Shown: positions 5,643-13,292, numbered from the stretch's first letter. The stretch is DNA of 26,825 nucleotides from Candidatus Saccharimonadia bacterium (GCA_023262335.1 JALRBE010000014.1:1-26825), one strand, 5' to 3'. A program made the numbers and translations. Notes: generated by a model not told the origin, from the sequence alone.

Positions 5643-5884
5643 TGGATCAAATCGCGCACGAAGTCAACGGAACTACCTACTACGCCTGCGGCGAGTGCGG
5701 GTCGTGCGGCTGTGGAATCCCCGGGCACGAAGCCTGGGGTTATAAGCCAAATTGCAGCCGCCGGATTCCGGCCGAATGGCACGACGAAGACTGCGTCATG
5801 ATGGGACCCAAGCGGTTCATGATCTGCTCCCATTGCCGGCGCCCGCCCTGCGACAAACCGCAGTTGACGGACCCTCCGCAGTGA
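5642..5884 (+). CDS. Cys-rich hypothetical protein
   Basis: An 80-residue protein translated directly after its neighbour (TGATG overlap at 5640-5644). It has YACGECGSCGCG near residue 14, then CSRRIPAEWHDEDC, and a C-terminal MICSHCRRPPCD, for about ten cysteines in all. It presumably binds zinc or an iron-sulfur centre, but no family is recognised. The pairing with another Cys-rich mini-protein in one message, closed by its own terminator, suggests a two-component small module. Confidence 0.65.
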   Translation: MDQIAHEVNGTTYYACGECGSCGCGIPGHEAWGYKPNCSRRIPAEWHDEDCVMMGPKRFMICSHCRRPPCDKPQLTDPPQ

Positions 5885-5907
5885 CGCTCGCTGCCATGCG
5901 TAGCACA

Positions 5908-5926
5908 GGCCCGGAAGGGCCTTTTT
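5908..5926 (+). terminator. Terminator of the Cys-rich pair
   Basis: GGCCC (5908-5912), GGAA, GGGCC (5917-5921), TTTTT. Confidence 0.85.
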
Positions 5927-6002
5927 AATATGATGTAAAATTTTCGATAGCTCACTCGCTTCAACTCTTGTATTGTCGGTAAGTATAAACGACGGGAGTT
6001 TT

Positions 6003-7190
6003 ATGAAAGCAGTCACATGGCAAGGCAAGCGTAAAATGGAAGTCAAGGAAGTGCCAGACCCGGTGCTCGTCGATCCGACGGACGCCATTATCAAAGTGAC
6101 GTCAACGGGTATATGCGGTTCCGACCTGCATTTGTACGAAGTGATGACGCCGTTCATGGAGGCGGGGGATATCGTAGGGCACGAACCGATGGGAGTCGTG
6201 CAAGAAGTCGGATCGGGCGTAAAGAACCTGAAGGTTGGTGACCGCGTGGTCATACCATTCAACATATCGTGCGGCTATTGCTACATGTGTAACCGCGGCT
6301 TGCAGTCGCAATGCGAAACCACGCAGGTGCGCGAGTTCGGCCGTGGCGCGCAGTTCTTCGGGTATAGCAAGCTGTACGGGCAGGTGCCGGGCGGCCAAGC
6401 GGAATACCTGCGCGTACCGCATGCCGACTACGGCGCGATAGTAGTACCTCCCGGACTTCCGGACGACCGGTTCCTGTATCTTTCGGACGTGTTACCGACG
6501 GCTTGGCAGGCGGTCGAGTACGCCGACGTGCCCAAGGGCGGATCGGTGGCTATCGTCGGGCTCGGGCCTATCGGCGAAATGGCGGCGCGCATCGCGTTGC
6601 ACCGCGGCGCCGGCACGGTCATCGGCATCGATATCGTGCCGGAACGGCTTGCTCGTGCCAAAGCCCGCGGCGTTGAGGTTATCGACGCTGCCGACATGAG
6701 CGACGAAGACATTACCAAAGCCGTACAGGGACTGACGGACGGCCGTGGCGCCGACGCGTCGATCGACGCCGTGGGCATGGAGGCGCACGGTTCGCCGTTC
6801 GGTGCCATGACCCAACAGGTCGCAGGATTCTTGCCTGACGCCGCTGCGCAAAAGCTGTTCACGACCGCTGGGCTCGACCGGTTGAACGCGCTGTACCGGG
6901 CTATGGACATCGTCAGGCGCGGCGGTACATTGTCGATCGTCGGCGTGTACGCGGGCCAGGTTGACCCGATTCCTCTCGACACCCTGTTCGACCGTCAGAT
7001 CCAAGTCCGCATGGGCCAGGCGAACGTGCGCCGCTGGACGGAAGACTTGTTGCCGCTCCTGACCGACACGGACGTGCTGGGGGTCGACGGTTTCGCGACG
7101 CACCACGTGCCACTGAGCGAAGCCCCCGCGGCATACGAAACGTTCCAAAAAAAGCAGGACGGCGCCGTCAAGATCGTGCTGCACCCATAG
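6003..7190 (+). CDS. Zinc-dependent alcohol dehydrogenase family (MDR) oxidoreductase
   Basis: A 395-residue cytosolic NAD(P)-dependent dehydrogenase. The catalytic zinc site is seen as GICGSDLH (Cys38) and GHEPMG (His60, Glu61). The structural zinc lobe is the four cysteines in SCGYCYMCNRGLQSQC (about 94-109). The Rossmann cofactor loop is VGLGPIGEMAA (about 184-194), with GIDIVPERL after it; the acidic residue there favours NAD. The length and the insertion after the Rossmann fold match the glutathione-independent formaldehyde dehydrogenase-like branch. The substrate cannot be told from sequence alone. The ATG at 6003 is preceded by GGGAG at 4-nt spacing. It is followed after 58 bp by a flavoprotein reductase, so the two redox enzymes may be used together. 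Confidence 0.92.
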   Translation: MKAVTWQGKRKMEVKEVPDPVLVDPTDAIIKVTSTGICGSDLHLYEVMTPFMEAGDIVGHEPMGVVQEVGSGVKNLKVGDRVVIPFNISCGYCYMCNRGLQSQCETTQVREFGRGAQFFGYSKLYGQVPGGQAEYLRVPHADYGAIVVPPGLPDDRFLYLSDVLPTAWQAVEYADVPKGGSVAIVGLGPIGEMAARIALHRGAGTVIGIDIVPERLARAKARGVEVIDAADMSDEDITKAVQGLTDGRGADASIDAVGMEAHGSPFGAMTQQVAGFLPDAAAQKLFTTAGLDRLNALYRAMDIVRRGGTLSIVGVYAGQVDPIPLDTLFDRQIQVRMGQANVRRWTEDLLPLLTDTDVLGVDGFATHHVPLSEAPAAYETFQKKQDGAVKIVLHP

Positions 7191-7248
7191 GCGGGCGACT
7201 GCTACCCTACCGCGATTCGCTTGGGTGTACTATGATGAGTCCTGTTTC

Positions 7249-7938
7249 ATGGTTACGAAAAACGTAAAAATCCACCTGACAGTCCTGCGCACGGAGCAGC
7301 TCGACGACGTCACGATGACGGTCCATTTTACCCGGCCGGCGGGGTTCGAGTACGAATCGGGTGATTGGATCGACCTTGGCTTTGATGACGTAACCCCGAG
7401 CGGTGGCATTACCTACTCATTGTCGTCGTCGCCGACGGAGCCTGAACTTTCGATCGCCTTCCGCGTAGGAATCAGCCCGTTCAAGCGCCGGCTGCAGTCG
7501 CTCGAACCTGGCGATACGCTGTTTATCAGCCAATATGGCAACGACTACGGATTTCATCTCAAAGATAACCGCTCCAGCGTGCTTATCGCTGGCGGCATAG
7601 GTATCGCGCCGTTTCGCAGCATGCTCAAGGAATTGTATGACACCGGCAACAAAAACCAAGTGCAATTGGTGTACATGAACAAAGGTACGCAGTACGTGTT
7701 CGCCGCCGAAATCGAAACATGGCGCGCGGCGCTGCCGAACGTCCGGGTGGATTACGTGGACACGACGGGCTTGAACCGCAAAAAACGCGAAAAGTTACTC
7801 GTAGGCTTGATCAAAAACGACGCGCACCATTACTTCGTAGCCGGGCCGGAAGGCATGGTCGAGGCGACGGAGCACCTGCTAATAGACGCAGGAATCAGTG
7901 CCCGCGACATTCGCATCGACAGCTTTGGCGGATATTGA
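7249..7938 (+). CDS. Ferredoxin-NADP reductase-like FAD/NAD(P)-binding oxidoreductase
   Basis: A 229-residue flavoprotein without an added ferredoxin domain. The N-terminal beta-barrel (about 1-100) carries ITYSLSSSP at about 54-62, which matches the FAD-binding R-x-Y-S position with T in place of R. The NAD(P) domain starts with the pyrophosphate loop AGGIGIAPFRSMLKEL (about 114-129), continues with VAGPEGMVEAT, and ends in the aromatic tail FGGY. Such proteins pass electrons between NAD(P)H and a flavodoxin, ferredoxin or oxygenase partner. No partner is evident nearby. A possible -10, TATGAT at 7231-7236, lies 12 nt before the ATG and there is no SD, so translation may be nearly leaderless. 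A GTG at 7225 is the alternative start. Confidence 0.87.
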   Translation: MVTKNVKIHLTVLRTEQLDDVTMTVHFTRPAGFEYESGDWIDLGFDDVTPSGGITYSLSSSPTEPELSIAFRVGISPFKRRLQSLEPGDTLFISQYGNDYGFHLKDNRSSVLIAGGIGIAPFRSMLKELYDTGNKNQVQLVYMNKGTQYVFAAEIETWRAALPNVRVDYVDTTGLNRKKREKLLVGLIKNDAHHYFVAGPEGMVEATEHLLIDAGISARDIRIDSFGGY

Positions 7939-7973
7939 TTTTTTGTTAATAAAATAGTATGGTATTGATAATT

Positions 7974-7993
7974 CCTGGTACGAACGTGCCAGG
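7974..7993 (+). promoter_or_regulatory. 5'-terminal hairpin of the transferase-Nudix mRNA
   Basis: CCTGGTACG (7974-7982), AA, CGTGCCAGG (7985-7993). It falls just at the expected transcription start after TGGTATTGAT (7960-7969). It could also be a weak terminator for the reductase gene, but only a broken T run follows. Confidence 0.5.
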
Positions 7994-8032
7994 TCGTTTG
8001 TTTCGGCAAATATGAAGGCCAAAGGAGGGTAT

Positions 8033-9190
8033 ATGAGCGGACTTACCATAGTGTACGCGCTCGAAGAACCGCCGCATTCATTCGCGAAATCCGTCTTTCT
8101 TGCCGGTCCGACGCCCCGTGACGAACGGGCACGGTCGTGGCGACCAAGCGCGATCGAAGCGCTTGAACGCGCCGGGTACGATGGGGTCGTGTTCGTTCCG
8201 GAAGACCGCACCGGCGTTTGGCACGGCGACACTACCGCTCAAATCGAGTGGGAAGACCGCTGCTTGCATATGTCGGACTGCGTGCTGTTCTGGGTGCCAC
8301 GCAACATGGAGACCATGCCGGCGCTGACCACGAACGTGGAGTTCGGCCGCTGGGAAGACAGCGGGCGCATGGTGCTCGGCACGCCCGATGACGCCGTGCG
8401 CAACGGGTATTTGCAGCACTATGCGCGCAAGCTCGACGTTCCTGTCGCCGACACGCTCGATGACACGGTGCGGCTGGCGCTGGAGCTCATTGGCGACGGC
8501 GCTGTCCGCTATGGCGGCGAGCGCGAAGTGCCGCTGATGATCTGGCGCACACCGGCGTTCCAGCAGTGGCACGACAATCTCGTTGTGGCTGGCAACCGGC
8601 TCGACCATGCCCGCGTGGTATGGACGTTCCGGGTCGGACCGGGCAGGAAGTTCGTGTTCTTTTGGGCGTTGCACGTGGACGTATATATCGCGAGCGAAGA
8701 TCGTCACAAGACGAACGAAGTCGTGCTCGCTCGCCCCGATATCTCGACGATCGTCATGTACCAGCGGGCACCCGTGCTCGACGACAGCCTGATCGTGCTG
8801 GTGCAGGAGTTCCGTTCGCCGGTTTCCAACGGCACGAGCTTCGTCACCGAAGTCGCGGGCGGATCCAGCTTCAAGCCGGGTGGTAACCCGTTGCAACTGG
8901 CTGCCGAGGAAGCGCACGAGGAATCAGGGCTGGCAATCGACCCGTCGCGGTTCCGCGCGCACGAAGCGCGGCAGATGGTCGCCACCATGTCGGCGCACAA
9001 GGCTCACCTGTTTTCCGTGGAAATCACGGACGACGAAGCCGAGCAAGTGCGGCGTAGCGCCGGCGTGGCGTTCGGCGTACAAGAGGACACCGAGCGCACC
9101 TTCGTGACCATCGCGACGCTCGGCGAAATCCGCCAGCAAGCTACGGTCGACTGGTCCATGCTGGGGATGATCCTCCAGGTGCTCGCTTAG
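8033..9190 (+). CDS. Nucleoside 2-deoxyribosyltransferase-like / Nudix hydrolase fusion
   Basis: A 385-residue two-domain protein. Residues about 18-155 match the nucleoside deoxyribosyltransferase-like fold: VFLAGPTPR, the SWRPSAIEALERAGYDGVVFVPE block, and the TTNVEFGRW segment in which Glu103 sits where the nucleophile is expected. Residues about 195-385 are a Nudix domain with TEVAGG, then AAEEAHEESGL (290-300). The metal-binding glutamates of the Nudix box are kept, but its Arg is replaced by Glu. Such enzymes act on nucleosides and on NDP-X compounds, so the fusion suggests salvage or clean-up of modified nucleotides. AAAGGAGGG lies 5 nt before the ATG. Single-gene unit with its own terminator. 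Confidence 0.85.
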   Translation: MSGLTIVYALEEPPHSFAKSVFLAGPTPRDERARSWRPSAIEALERAGYDGVVFVPEDRTGVWHGDTTAQIEWEDRCLHMSDCVLFWVPRNMETMPALTTNVEFGRWEDSGRMVLGTPDDAVRNGYLQHYARKLDVPVADTLDDTVRLALELIGDGAVRYGGEREVPLMIWRTPAFQQWHDNLVVAGNRLDHARVVWTFRVGPGRKFVFFWALHVDVYIASEDRHKTNEVVLARPDISTIVMYQRAPVLDDSLIVLVQEFRSPVSNGTSFVTEVAGGSSFKPGGNPLQLAAEEAHEESGLAIDPSRFRAHEARQMVATMSAHKAHLFSVEITDDEAEQVRRSAGVAFGVQEDTERTFVTIATLGEIRQQATVDWSMLGMILQVLA

Positions 9191-9198
9191 CGCGGGCG

Positions 9199-9226
9199 AA
9201 CCCTTCTGATTTTCGGGAGGGTTTTT
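9199..9226 (+). terminator. Terminator after the transferase-Nudix gene
   Basis: AACCCTTC paired with GGAGGGTT (9199-9223), followed by a T-tract. Confidence 0.8.
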
Positions 9227-9254
9227 CTTTTACGTTCATCAGGATGAGTTGCGG

Positions 9255-9282
9255 TTGATGATTACGTATTATCTGGTATAAT
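9255..9282 (+). promoter_or_regulatory. Promoter of the 9326-9804 gene pair
   Basis: TTGATG (9255-9260), 16-nt spacer, extended -10 TGGTATAAT (9274-9282). The RNA should start near 9289 with the hairpin TTCC-ATTC-GGAA (9290-9301). Confidence 0.65.
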
Positions 9283-9325
9283 ACCGTTATTCCATTCGGA
9301 ACGCCCTTACGAACAGGAGTGGCTC

Positions 9326-9538
9326 GTGTTGTGGGACATCGAGAATCATCAAATCGGCCTTATCGTGGCTGTCATATGGAACCCTGCTATGGCGGAACGG
9401 TTCCCCAAGGAGCGGCACCAGGAATGCCGGGTCGACCTTCGCACCGGTCAGTGTCACGGATGGCACTGCAACCGCTGCGGCGCCCCCACGGACGCCCAAG
9501 GCGGCCATTACTGCCCCGACCGACCGCAGGCAGGATGA
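9326..9538 (+). CDS. Small hypothetical protein with C-terminal zinc knuckle
   Basis: A 70-residue protein with GTG start; GGAG lies 6 nt upstream. The N-terminal half is mixed hydrophobic (HQIGLIVAVIWNPAMAERF). The C-terminal half carries C-x4-C..C-x2-C..C type spacing in ECRVDL..GQCHGWHCNRCGAPTD and GGHYC, which looks like a zinc knuckle. It ends in TGA overlapping the ATG of the inhibitor gene (ATGA at 9535-9538), so both are read from one message. No family is recognised. The coupling supports it as a real gene and suggests a role with the protease inhibitor. Confidence 0.6.
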   Translation: MLWDIENHQIGLIVAVIWNPAMAERFPKERHQECRVDLRTGQCHGWHCNRCGAPTDAQGGHYCPDRPQAG

Positions 9539-9804
9539 TCATGGAAATCAGCTTCGTTGGCTATCCGTCTACCGGTTATGGCTGGGAATGCGACCGCAAG
9601 CCAGACAAGCGGCAGTACAATGAGCGTTTCCCGGAAGAGGTCGAAGACCCGATCGACATACCTATCGGCGGACCGGTGTACGAAACGTTCATCTTCAACG
9701 ACGTGACGCCCGGAACCGTGCTGACGTTCGTCTATCGGCGACCATGGGGGCATAGCACCGAGCCGCTCAAGACCGTCCAACTGCTTGTGACCGGCCCCGA
9801 GTGA
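9535..9804 (+). CDS. Chagasin-family (MEROPS I42) cysteine protease inhibitor
   Basis: An 89-residue protein with the three inhibitory loops of chagasin. YPSTGYGW (about 10-17) corresponds to NPTTGY-W, IPIGGPVYETF corresponds to the GxGG loop, and YRRPWG (about 68-73) corresponds to the RPW loop. The family blocks papain-like cysteine peptidases by filling the active-site cleft with these loops. It lacks about 15 residues of the usual N-terminal strand and has no signal peptide, so it is probably cytosolic unless exported by another route. The start could be ATG 9535 or ATG 9541. For a host-dependent CPR cell an inhibitor of cysteine peptidases might protect against host or self proteases; that is inference. 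Confidence 0.82.
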   Translation: MIMEISFVGYPSTGYGWECDRKPDKRQYNERFPEEVEDPIDIPIGGPVYETFIFNDVTPGTVLTFVYRRPWGHSTEPLKTVQLLVTGPE

Positions 9805-9811
9805 ACCAGAG

Positions 9812-9837
9812 CCCGCATCAACGGAGATGCGGGTTTT
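9812..9837 (+). terminator. Terminator of the inhibitor operon
   Basis: CCCGCATC (9812-9819), 6-nt loop, GATGCGGG (9826-9833), TTTT. Confidence 0.88.
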
Positions 9838-9865
9838 CCGTTGGGAATCACCTGTCGACCATCCA

Positions 9866-9894
9866 TTGATATAATTATTAAAAAATGATATAAT
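9866..9894 (+). promoter_or_regulatory. Promoter of the 64-residue orphan
   Basis: TTGATA (9866-9871), 17-nt spacer, TATAAT (9889-9894), inside a very AT-rich island. The predicted RNA start near 9901 is followed at once by a TCTCC/GGAGA hairpin (9903-9917). Confidence 0.7.
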
Positions 9895-9952
9895 ATAAAT
9901 AATCTCCAAATCGGAGACGTTCTTCGTGGGCGCATCAATCAGAAAGGTTCAC

Positions 9953-10147
9953 ATGAAACCGACGAAACCCGGCAAGCTTGGCGACATCGAGTTCGACGGC
10001 ACGACCACCTGGGTGTGCATGGGCGGTACCGACTGGACCAACCACATCGAGCGCGAGCTGCCGGCACCGTTCCCGTTCCAGCCCCCTCTGCGGCGCCGCC
10101 GCGAAAAAAAGCGCGGCTTCGGCATCCTCCTGGTCCGCATGCGGTAG
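9953..10147 (+). CDS. Small basic hypothetical protein
   Basis: A 64-residue protein with an N-terminal MKPTKPGKLGDIEFDGTTTW segment, a Pro-rich middle (LPAPFPFQPPL) and a strongly basic C-terminus (RRRREKKRGFGILLVRMR). The tail suggests nucleic-acid or membrane contact, but no family is recognised. The ATG has AGAAAGG upstream. It has its own promoter, 5' hairpin and terminator, which supports expression even though the product is tiny. Confidence 0.6.
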   Translation: MKPTKPGKLGDIEFDGTTTWVCMGGTDWTNHIERELPAPFPFQPPLRRRREKKRGFGILLVRMR

Positions 10148-10173
10148 CCTGGCAAGCAAATCACCGCCTCACG

Positions 10174-10207
10174 GCCCTACGACATCCAGCGTGTCGTAGG
10201 GCTTTTT
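10174..10207 (+). terminator. Terminator of the 64-residue orphan
   Basis: A perfect 10-bp stem GCCCTACGAC (10174-10183) with GTCGTAGGGC (10193-10202), then TTTTT. The 190 bp to the next gene is AT-rich; no clear promoter could be assigned in it. Confidence 0.92.
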
Positions 10208-10397
10208 CAATGCCTTGTCCTGTTGTATATTCGTTGATAAAAATACAACTTATATACTGACATATCGCTTGCGTTTTATGAACAGACAGAGGTAAGCGTT
10301 GTATCATTTACATTTTAATTTTGTGTTGATCCAGTTATCCTAACCTCGTTGTCGTGGTAGCCCACAAAGCGGCGCCCGACGAGCAAAGGAGAACCGT

Positions 10398-11327
10398 ATG
10401 GAAAAACTGAATGGAAAACTGCTGCAACGACGAGTAAATTTACACGATCAGCAACTAGAAATCATGATGGAAGCCGCAAAGCAGCGCGCCGAGAACGAAC
10501 GCCTGCAAAGCGAACTCAAGGAGCAAAAGCGTGTTGAGGCGGACAAGCGTCGAGAAGAAGAGACACGGACCAGCGTCTTTGAGCTACTTGGCAAGGAGCC
10601 GTTCGCGTCTGCCGATTCATTGAGCGCGGACTATTACTTTTACGAAACAGATGACGGCGTCGGGAGTGAAGTCGACGTCCTGTGGACGTTCAGAAGGGAT
10701 GAGGAAGTGTTCATACTGACCGAAAAAAGCATCCATTCGAACATTGGCTGGGGCGGCCCTAAGACGGAATCTGGCGATCATACTTGGATATTCGCGAGCG
10801 ACACGTCACGCCCGCTCGTGACGAAGAACAATTACCGCGGTCTTGCTTATAGTGACGGCTTGCCACTTAATATGGAGGGCTTTGAGGCGAGCCGATGGGG
10901 CAAAGTGCTACCGCTGCTCGAGCATATGGTTGCAAGTATTGACCGAAAGCGCATGCTGGTTCGCGCGAACGACCTGCTGGACCTTTATGGAGTGCAGGAA
11001 ACTCGTGATAAACGACGATACACGTACGCTGATATCACGCGCTTAAGCGTTGACGATGACCATGGCGATACATGGACGCTCAGCAGGGCGAACGACGAGG
11101 ACCAGGGTGTGTATAGCATCGCATACCAGTCCGGTCATTCGAGTGAATCGTGGACGCTTGAGCTTGAGTCACGCAACGCCCATCCGCGATGGTATGTTGA
11201 CGGGAAAAACAGGGACGCGAACCACAGAAGACTGCATGTTGACCATATCGGCATGTTCAAAAGTGGGTTCGCGGTCGTGGAAAGTGCCGTTACTCCTGCC
11301 CTGTTCGATATCAAGGATCTGACATGA
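10398..11327 (+). CDS. Hypothetical protein with N-terminal coiled coil
   Basis: A 309-residue protein. Residues about 12-60 are a charged heptad-like helix (DQQLEIMMEAAKQRAENERLQ, then SELKEQKRVEADKRREEE in continuation), predicted as a coiled coil. The rest appears globular and rich in Asp, Trp and Ser. It contains two stretches of similar style (GDHTWIFASDTSRPLV and GDTWTLSRANDEDQGV), but I do not recognise a fold. Base composition is lower in GC than the surrounding enzymes, which may mean recent acquisition. GCAAAGGAG lies before the ATG. It ends in an ATGA overlap with the XTP/dITP pyrophosphatase gene, so its product is made together with that enzyme. Confidence 0.72.
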   Translation: MEKLNGKLLQRRVNLHDQQLEIMMEAAKQRAENERLQSELKEQKRVEADKRREEETRTSVFELLGKEPFASADSLSADYYFYETDDGVGSEVDVLWTFRRDEEVFILTEKSIHSNIGWGGPKTESGDHTWIFASDTSRPLVTKNNYRGLAYSDGLPLNMEGFEASRWGKVLPLLEHMVASIDRKRMLVRANDLLDLYGVQETRDKRRYTYADITRLSVDDDHGDTWTLSRANDEDQGVYSIAYQSGHSSESWTLELESRNAHPRWYVDGKNRDANHRRLHVDHIGMFKSGFAVVESAVTPALFDIKDLT

Positions 11328-11896
11328 GTGATACTATGGAAGCAATGAGCGTCATTTATTTCGTGACCGGCAACGAAGGCAAGTTCCGCGAAGCCAAAGA
11401 GCAATTGCCAACTCTAGAGCGCGTAGAAATCGACCTGCCTGAAGAACAGTCGCTTGACCCGCAGTACGTGATCGCCAAAAAACTCGAAACCGCGCAAAGA
11501 TTGCACGACGGCCCGCTGATCGTCGAGGATACGTCACTGTACTTGGACGGCCTGAACGGCTTCCCTGGCCCGCTGATCAAATGGATGATGCAATCGGTTG
11601 GTAACCAAGGCATTTACGACTTGTGCCAGAACATCCATAACCGCCGCGCCGTGGCAAAAACGGTCATCGGCTATTGGGACGGCACCGAGGTGCGCTACTT
11701 CGACGGCGCGACCGAGGGCCAGATCGTGGCGCCATACGGCAACGAGGGATTCGGCTGGGACGACATATTCCAACCCGACGGCTTGAACGAGACTTTCGCT
11801 GAAATGGGCGACGAGTACAAGCCTGAGTTCAGCATGCGTACCGAAGCGTTTGGCAAGCTGCGCGATTATTTGGCGAATGAATTGACAAATAAATAA
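11324..11896 (+). CDS. rdgB: XTP/dITP diphosphatase family (RdgB/HAM1-like)
   Basis: A 190-residue cytosolic enzyme that hydrolyses non-canonical purine triphosphates (ITP, dITP, XTP) to monophosphates, keeping them out of DNA and RNA. Family marks are FVTGNEGKFREA (T15, N17, K20), the VEDTSLYLDGLNGFPGPLIKW segment (about 66-86) with the metal-binding acidic residues, and EGFGWDDIFQPDG near 142. The first ATG overlaps the upstream stop (ATGA). MSVIYFV at 11345 is an alternative start closer to the usual length. It forms a coupled pair with the coiled-coil orphan. A promoter overlaps its last codons and serves the next gene. Confidence 0.9.
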   Translation: MSDTMEAMSVIYFVTGNEGKFREAKEQLPTLERVEIDLPEEQSLDPQYVIAKKLETAQRLHDGPLIVEDTSLYLDGLNGFPGPLIKWMMQSVGNQGIYDLCQNIHNRRAVAKTVIGYWDGTEVRYFDGATEGQIVAPYGNEGFGWDDIFQPDGLNETFAEMGDEYKPEFSMRTEAFGKLRDYLANELTNK

Positions 11897-11910
11897 ATAC
11901 GTTCTATCGT
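11882..11910 (+). promoter_or_regulatory. Candidate promoter inside the end of rdgB
   Basis: TTGACA (11882-11887), 17-nt spacer, TATCGT (11905-11910). It lies over the last coding bases of rdgB and would start the methyltransferase message near 11917. Confidence 0.45.
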
Positions 11911-11953
11911 AGAGATACAATTCGAACGTATGGATGGCAGGTTGGGTTCTCGG

Positions 11954-11986
11954 AAAATGCACGGGCTAATAACTCGTGCATTTTCA
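11954..11986 (+). terminator. Terminator or attenuator before the methyltransferase gene
   Basis: A perfect 10-bp stem AAAATGCACG (11954-11963) with CGTGCATTTT (11975-11984). It ends the rdgB unit. If the promoter at 11882 is real, it also lies in the methyltransferase leader, 22 nt before the ATG, and could act as an attenuator. Confidence 0.75.
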
Positions 11987-12006
11987 TTTGAAAGGAGAAT
12001 CACACC

Positions 12007-12624
12007 ATGAACAAACGTAACCAACCTGTCGATTGGAGGGCGATTTACGCCACGAAGACAACGAACGTATGGGATACGGCGCCCCATGAATACACGCGGC
12101 AAGCGGCACTGAACGCGCCGCAGGGCTACGCGACCGATCTTGGCTGCGGTGAAGGATATGACGCGCTGTATTTGGCAGAATCGGGCTTTTCGGTGACGGC
12201 CGTCGATATATCGGATGCCGCGCTGGACTCGCTTGCCCGAAGCGCTCGTGCTCGACGGCTCGACATAGCCACCCGCAACGATGACGTTCGCACCGTGCGT
12301 ATTACCCGGCCGCAGTCATTGATTGCCAGTTACGGCGTGCTGCACTTTTTGGGCGACGCTCACGAACAGCAAATGCGGCACTTACAGCAAATGACAACGA
12401 ACGGAGGGGTACATTCCTTGTATGTTTTTGGCGATACCGGTGATTTTTACGATATCGCCCGACATGACTACTGGTTTCCTAACCGCCGTGCCATCCGTGA
12501 ATTGTACGACGGCTGGCATATCGAACGGCTGGAAGAAAAGCGGGTCGACCTGCTGATAAGGGGTGATAATGGCGAATTGCTTCAGAACAGCATGATCAAG
12601 GTGCTTGCACAAAAAACTGAATGA
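12007..12624 (+). CDS. Class I SAM-dependent methyltransferase
   Basis: A 205-residue protein with a complete SAM-binding fold. Motif I is TDLGCGEGYDALYLAE (43-58), followed by VTAVDISDAAL with the acidic Asp67 at the end of beta 2. A motif-like RNDDVRTV and the strand SLIASYGVLHFL come next. The arrangement resembles TehB/UbiE-like small-molecule methyltransferases, with a substrate lid near DYWFPNRRAIRELYDGW. The substrate is unknown. AAAGGAG lies 10 nt before the ATG. Confidence 0.87.
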   Translation: MNKRNQPVDWRAIYATKTTNVWDTAPHEYTRQAALNAPQGYATDLGCGEGYDALYLAESGFSVTAVDISDAALDSLARSARARRLDIATRNDDVRTVRITRPQSLIASYGVLHFLGDAHEQQMRHLQQMTTNGGVHSLYVFGDTGDFYDIARHDYWFPNRRAIRELYDGWHIERLEEKRVDLLIRGDNGELLQNSMIKVLAQKTE

Positions 12625-12718
12625 GTGGACTAAATAACTATAAAGTTATATAATATAGTAATCCATTACGATTCAGTCATGGATGTATTCGTTCGCAACG
12701 CCAACCGAAAGGAAGCGC

Positions 12719-13273
12719 ATGGAACAGACGGTTCCGGAAGCCCGCTTTGACGAGTTCGAGGCCGTACGGGTATTCCCTCGCCCGGTCGTCAAGCACGCGG
12801 TACTCATTCCGATTCCTCGCACCGAAGACGGCATGGACATACCGACGTTCATCCGCCCCAGCTGGGGAGGTAGGCAAGTGTTCTACGGCGACTACTACGG
12901 ATTCGTCAAGGACGGCAAGGTCGACTACGGTTCCGCCAAGGAGCAATGGGAGGCCATGCACGCCGAAATCGAGCCCGGGTACTGGGTCAAGACGGGCATT
13001 CCGACGGCATACCAAGCCGTCGCGCCCTGCCGGATCGTCACGCTCATACCGAGCGACGACGGAGGAATCCGCGAGGCGAACTACGTGCTCGCCCCAGGTG
13101 ACTGGGTGCTCCGGCAGCCAGGCGGCGAAATCCAGCACGTCAAGCAGGCGAACTACCCGGCTATTTACTTCACGCAGGACGAAGCCGTGGAGCTTGGCCT
13201 GACCACGATGACGAACGGGTCGTTCGCCGACTGGGCCCTCGCGCATTGTCGCGGGTCCGTTCCGAGCTTGTAA
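12719..13273 (+). CDS. Hypothetical protein with PGD-type phage-like segment
   Basis: A 184-residue protein preceded by AAAGGAAG and by a promoter-like TATAAT (12649-12654). Its middle contains NYVLAPGDWVLRQPGGEIQHV and a following AIYFTQDEA. This resembles the short beta-rich 'PGDYIV...G..Y.v..d.F..tY' segment common in phage and prophage proteins of unknown role. An upstream block IPTAYQAVAPCRIVTLIPSD is also beta-rich. No catalytic residues are apparent. Single gene with its own terminator, so it belongs to the accessory cassette series of this region. Confidence 0.65.
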   Translation: MEQTVPEARFDEFEAVRVFPRPVVKHAVLIPIPRTEDGMDIPTFIRPSWGGRQVFYGDYYGFVKDGKVDYGSAKEQWEAMHAEIEPGYWVKTGIPTAYQAVAPCRIVTLIPSDDGGIREANYVLAPGDWVLRQPGGEIQHVKQANYPAIYFTQDEAVELGLTTMTNGSFADWALAHCRGSVPSL

Positions 13274-13292
13274 GCAAGCTCCCTCGTACCAT

